Below, in pieces: positions 60,590 to 64,000 of a stretch of 64,000 nt of DNA (within the stretch, counting starts at the first letter, position 1; each line of letters starts with the position of its first letter). Origin of the DNA: Pisaster brevispinus (lineage: Eukaryota > Echinodermata > Asteroidea > Forcipulatida > Asteriidae); NCBI GenBank assembly GCA_023634235.1, contig JAMKCF010000012.1, positions 5,004,329 through 5,068,328 of the forward strand, in the 5' to 3' direction. The notes beneath the pieces were generated by a model. That model saw only the letters and a program-made list of their open reading frames with translations. It had not been told where the DNA came from and did no database searches. The position numbers were made by a program, and so were the translations under genes.

Positions 60590-63500
60590 CATCGACACTG
60601 ACACACAAAGAGAAAAATTATAATAACAAGTTGTTATCCATGTGTGAGCTTTCAAGGCTCATTCAAAGTTTTCAAATTGTTTAAAGCTATGCAGAGACTA
60701 AATACTTTCTAAGACCCCACCCCCTCCCACAAAATAGATATAAGGCCACATAAGCTACCCTGGTACTCATTCTATCCACACTATTAACTCTGGTTTTACC
60801 CTTGACTAATGTGTAATAAGCACTGAGTACACCATTATCGTCAAAATGTGTTTTAACAACTTAATTTAAAGACAGCACATCTTCCGAGCAGAATGATAAT
60901 AACAGTACACATGGGAAATATAAAAACAGAACATAAAAACAGAACAATCTACATCAAAACATGCAGTGGAGATTGATTCCAAATATATTGCCGTCAAATC
61001 AAAACAACCCCCACACATAGTAATTACGATCTGTTTTTAGGCCATGTTTTAACCACAGGGATTGCGGTAGTGGCAAAAAAAGAAATGTGCATAGCCATGG
61101 TTGTGTTTTTGCTGGGCCTGAATACTGATTATTCTGGGTCAGCTGAGAGGGATGGAATAATAGGGGCTGTAGGGCATGTCACTCAGAGGGAGAGAGAGAG
61201 ACAGAGACAGAGGATTGCACCCAGCCACCATCATCATCACAGCATAGCCAAACCCACTCAGCTGGAGAATTGATGCAGCTGGACTGAGTGCAGTTCTCAA
61301 GGCATGACCTCCAAGCATTGTGGTTTGTGTACACATGACTATGCAAATTAGGCACACATTGCTGCATCATGCCGTATATATGAGCTAAGCAACCTCTTCA
61401 TAGAAATAAAATGTTTTTTTGGTGAGGTACTTAGGATAACAAAATTCTGAGTCAAATTTATACAAATAAAAACAACAAATTTCTCTCTAAAATAATAATA
61501 AACTTGAGGAAATACAATTAGAATAAACCCCCAAATCACTTTTGCTTATTTTGATTAAAACTTGAATTTATAAGCCTGATATGAACAGCACAATCCCTAA
61601 CAAAACGGAAACCGGTTTTCATTGTTTTCACTTAAAATGTGAGCAGTGAATTTGATGAAATTTTCACAGGTTGGAAGTGTGCTACGTTTACTGAAAACTA
61701 CAGGAAATTTAACATTTCAACATTTCAACACAGCCAAAGTAGCAACCTTCAAAACTGGGTACTAGAGTTTGTAGTCAGTGAGATTGACTGGGAAATGGCA
61801 AAATTTATTTATTAGGTCAAGTGAAAGAACACACTGCCTGCATACAGTACAACCTGACACCATAGGGAAATCTTATACATGTCCTAGCGTTATGTGCTGA
61901 TGTATGCCACCCAACAACAGACACAAATTTCATTAGAGATATACATTCCATCAATATGAAGTGAACCTCAGGCAGCGAAAGGGCATTTCCCTTACAGTTT
62001 CATTTTCAGAGTTAACTGCGAGTAAACTACATAGATGTAGAATAGATTCCACTGAACTCTTTATTATATAAACTTGCTGTTGTGACGTTACGAAATGTTC
62101 CTGACTGATTCTCTAAATGGGGATGTGGATCAAACTTAATATCCACATTGCGAAAACATTATTTCCTTTTAAGAATTTTGCTACTATTACTAACAAACAA
62201 ATTTCTAAGACTACTACCAACGTGGTAAATGACACATTAAACACTTCAGAAAATTCTTTAAACACTGCTAATCAAAACATATCCGTTAACACTGATGTAA
62301 TCGATTGGACAAATTAAGCCCACACAGCGTTTTGGGGGAAATGAAAAATGGCTATGGGGGAAAACTTCTCAGGTTGTAAGTTGCTAATGTGAATTAAGCA
62401 AGTCTAGATGATTCTTGACAAAGATGTATATTTCTTAATATCACAATCATTTCTGGTCTGAAGATTAAATTTACAATAAAGTTTATTAATGAAAACACTT
62501 GTATTATTGATACTTACAAAACAACACATCACTGAATACTCACAAATAAAGGTGTGCCATCCCATGTTTTCATAAAGAACGTCAACATTTACACACTTTC
62601 TTCTCTAGCCATCAAAAATGCCTGTGTACTTTTCATGCGTGTAACACTAATGGACATCTCCCAGAGCAATTGATAACATACACTATGGTGACCTCACTGG
62701 TTTATAATTAATACTTTGCCTGACTACATTTACAAGCCAATTTATAATTTATTCATTGTGACAGCAATGTTGGCAATTCACAATTTTAATGGCATTCCAT
62801 GCCTTAAACCATTCAGAACCACTGCTGCACATGTGAGACTTCTATAATTAAAATGTCAATGTAAAGCCTTACACAATCTTGACTCTTCCATAGACAAACA
62901 TGTTGACACCGACAGAAGTGGATTTAAAAAAAAAAGACTTAAGGAGAAAACGACAAGTTTCTTTGATGAACCATGATGGCTTCATCTTTTCTGTTTTCAC
63001 TTTTGAATTTCAGTTCCAAATGAAGATTCAAAATGAAAATTTATTTTCTGTGCATGTGAAATAGAATATTTGTACCCAAGAAATATAGGCCTATAAAAGG
63101 TTGAATTTGTTCACTGTGTTTACCACTAATTTGTTTTACATGTAAGCCTACATTGATCAGCCATCAACCACAAAAGTGCAGAAGGTCAGCAAGGTCATAA
63201 CATCATTCAAAAACTTTAAAAGAAAATTTAAGTTAGAGGGTTTAACAATGGGTTTTTTTTTAAGCAGCAAAATAGCACACAATCCATTTCTGGGCTTTAT
63301 CAACAATGACTTGGTAACCCCAAATTCAATACCAATATGTCAAAGCAGCATGATGTTGTACTTTGAAAACAAGCCATGAATCCAAAGGGTTGCAGCTGGC
63401 AGTACAGGGCATGCACTTGAAGGCCTGTTCAGTCCCCTGACCCAATCTCTTCACTCCTATCTAGACGACCTTTTACACATGGAAATGAGTCATCAAGGAG

Positions 63501-64000
63501 CCCGACCTCCCAATCCCAATCAGCTCAGCCAGTCATGCCATGTCCTCCCCTGGGCCCCTATACCCCTCCACTGCACTGCTCTAAGGGGATGGCCTCAACA
63601 ACGAAACAACCTCTCAACTCCTGTGCCTTGATAACATTAACGGCTTATTAAGGCTTACATTCAAAACGAGCGAAACTGAGTTGCAGGCTTTGAGGTACAT
63701 GTCCGTAGACGAAACATTTTGAGCCCATTCCCTTCCAATGTCAGCCAGCCATGCAGCCTGAACATTAAGAACATGTGTTACTCTTCACGTTGCTCTGAGT
63801 CATAAGTTTAGATTTCTTCCAAAAGTTGCGGTAGCTGCCCACAAACCAGCTCAAGCCGCTTTCCTGACATCTTGGGTGAAAATGATAAGTAACAGTTGAA
63901 CCGCTTGACGTTTCAATGTTTTTCACTATCTCAACTGATGTGCATAAATTAAATCATAATATCAAAGGTATGCAAAAGTAATTGCACTAAGATGTCAAAT
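60590..64000. other. Non-coding stretch
   Basis: No exon recognised, including none of the KDM3 first-exon type on the minus strand. A GA-rich run lies at 61189-61206. At about 61655-61675 'gatgaaattttcacaggttg' matches the right-half wording of the MITE at 8958-9322, so a MITE remnant is likely there. Position 63500-63600 is somewhat GC-richer without a recognisable frame. Confidence 0.45.

Overview
This window looks like animal (metazoan) nuclear DNA that is almost entirely non-coding. It is AT-rich. It has no operon-like gene packing, no long open reading frame and no recognisable rRNA, functional tRNA, CRISPR or prokaryotic mobile element. The dispersed repeats resemble families I associate with echinoderm genomes, probably a sea star. 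These include a tRNA-derived SINE whose body carries 'cacttgtgtccttgag', a MITE with GGGCCCAATTTCA termini, and a MITE with a long central palindrome. The echinoderm assignment rests on recall of these families and is an inference, not a search result.

The only coding exon I can support well lies on the minus strand at 3276-3434. It has consensus splice sites on both sides, is 53 codons long and in phase 0 at both ends. It encodes a segment resembling the N-terminal region of KDM3/JMJD1-family histone H3K9 demethylases. The family's first exon should lie upstream on the minus strand (higher coordinates) and the next one below position 3276. I found neither. Much of 3435-64000 may therefore be a very long first intron of this gene, or intron plus intergenic DNA. 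A 59-bp minus-strand exon candidate (53092-53150) and a CpG-rich patch (42590-42800, possibly a promoter) are the only other weak gene-like signals.

The rest is repeat-derived and background sequence. From left to right: palindrome (2.74 kb); MITE with central palindrome (8.96-9.32 kb); decayed SINE (13.4 kb); diverged array with a ~250-bp period, ending in a GAA microsatellite and a hairpin (19.56-21.31 kb); short GGCCC-ended MITE (21.65 kb); full-length SINE (22.59-22.95 kb); first copy of a four-copy CAGGGCTCGAA family (25.4, 36.2, 40.3, 44.1 kb); two further tRNA-like repeats (26.2-26.7 kb); perfect 20-bp hairpin (27.88 kb); GGGCCC MITE (32.45 kb); ~250-bp TAAA microsatellite (36.65 kb); foldback element with ~60-bp arms (39.9-40.1 kb); 666-bp TIR element full of internal motif repeats (49.8-50.5 kb); 27-bp octamer-containing tandem repeat (58.8 kb); and an inverted second copy of the composite tRNA-like repeat (60.1-60.5 kb). 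Homopolymer runs of G or C of 11-20 nt recur throughout.

I did not find a convincing novel multi-gene system. The most interesting material is structural: the foldback element, the iterated-motif TIR element, the composite tRNA-module repeat and the POU-site minisatellite.
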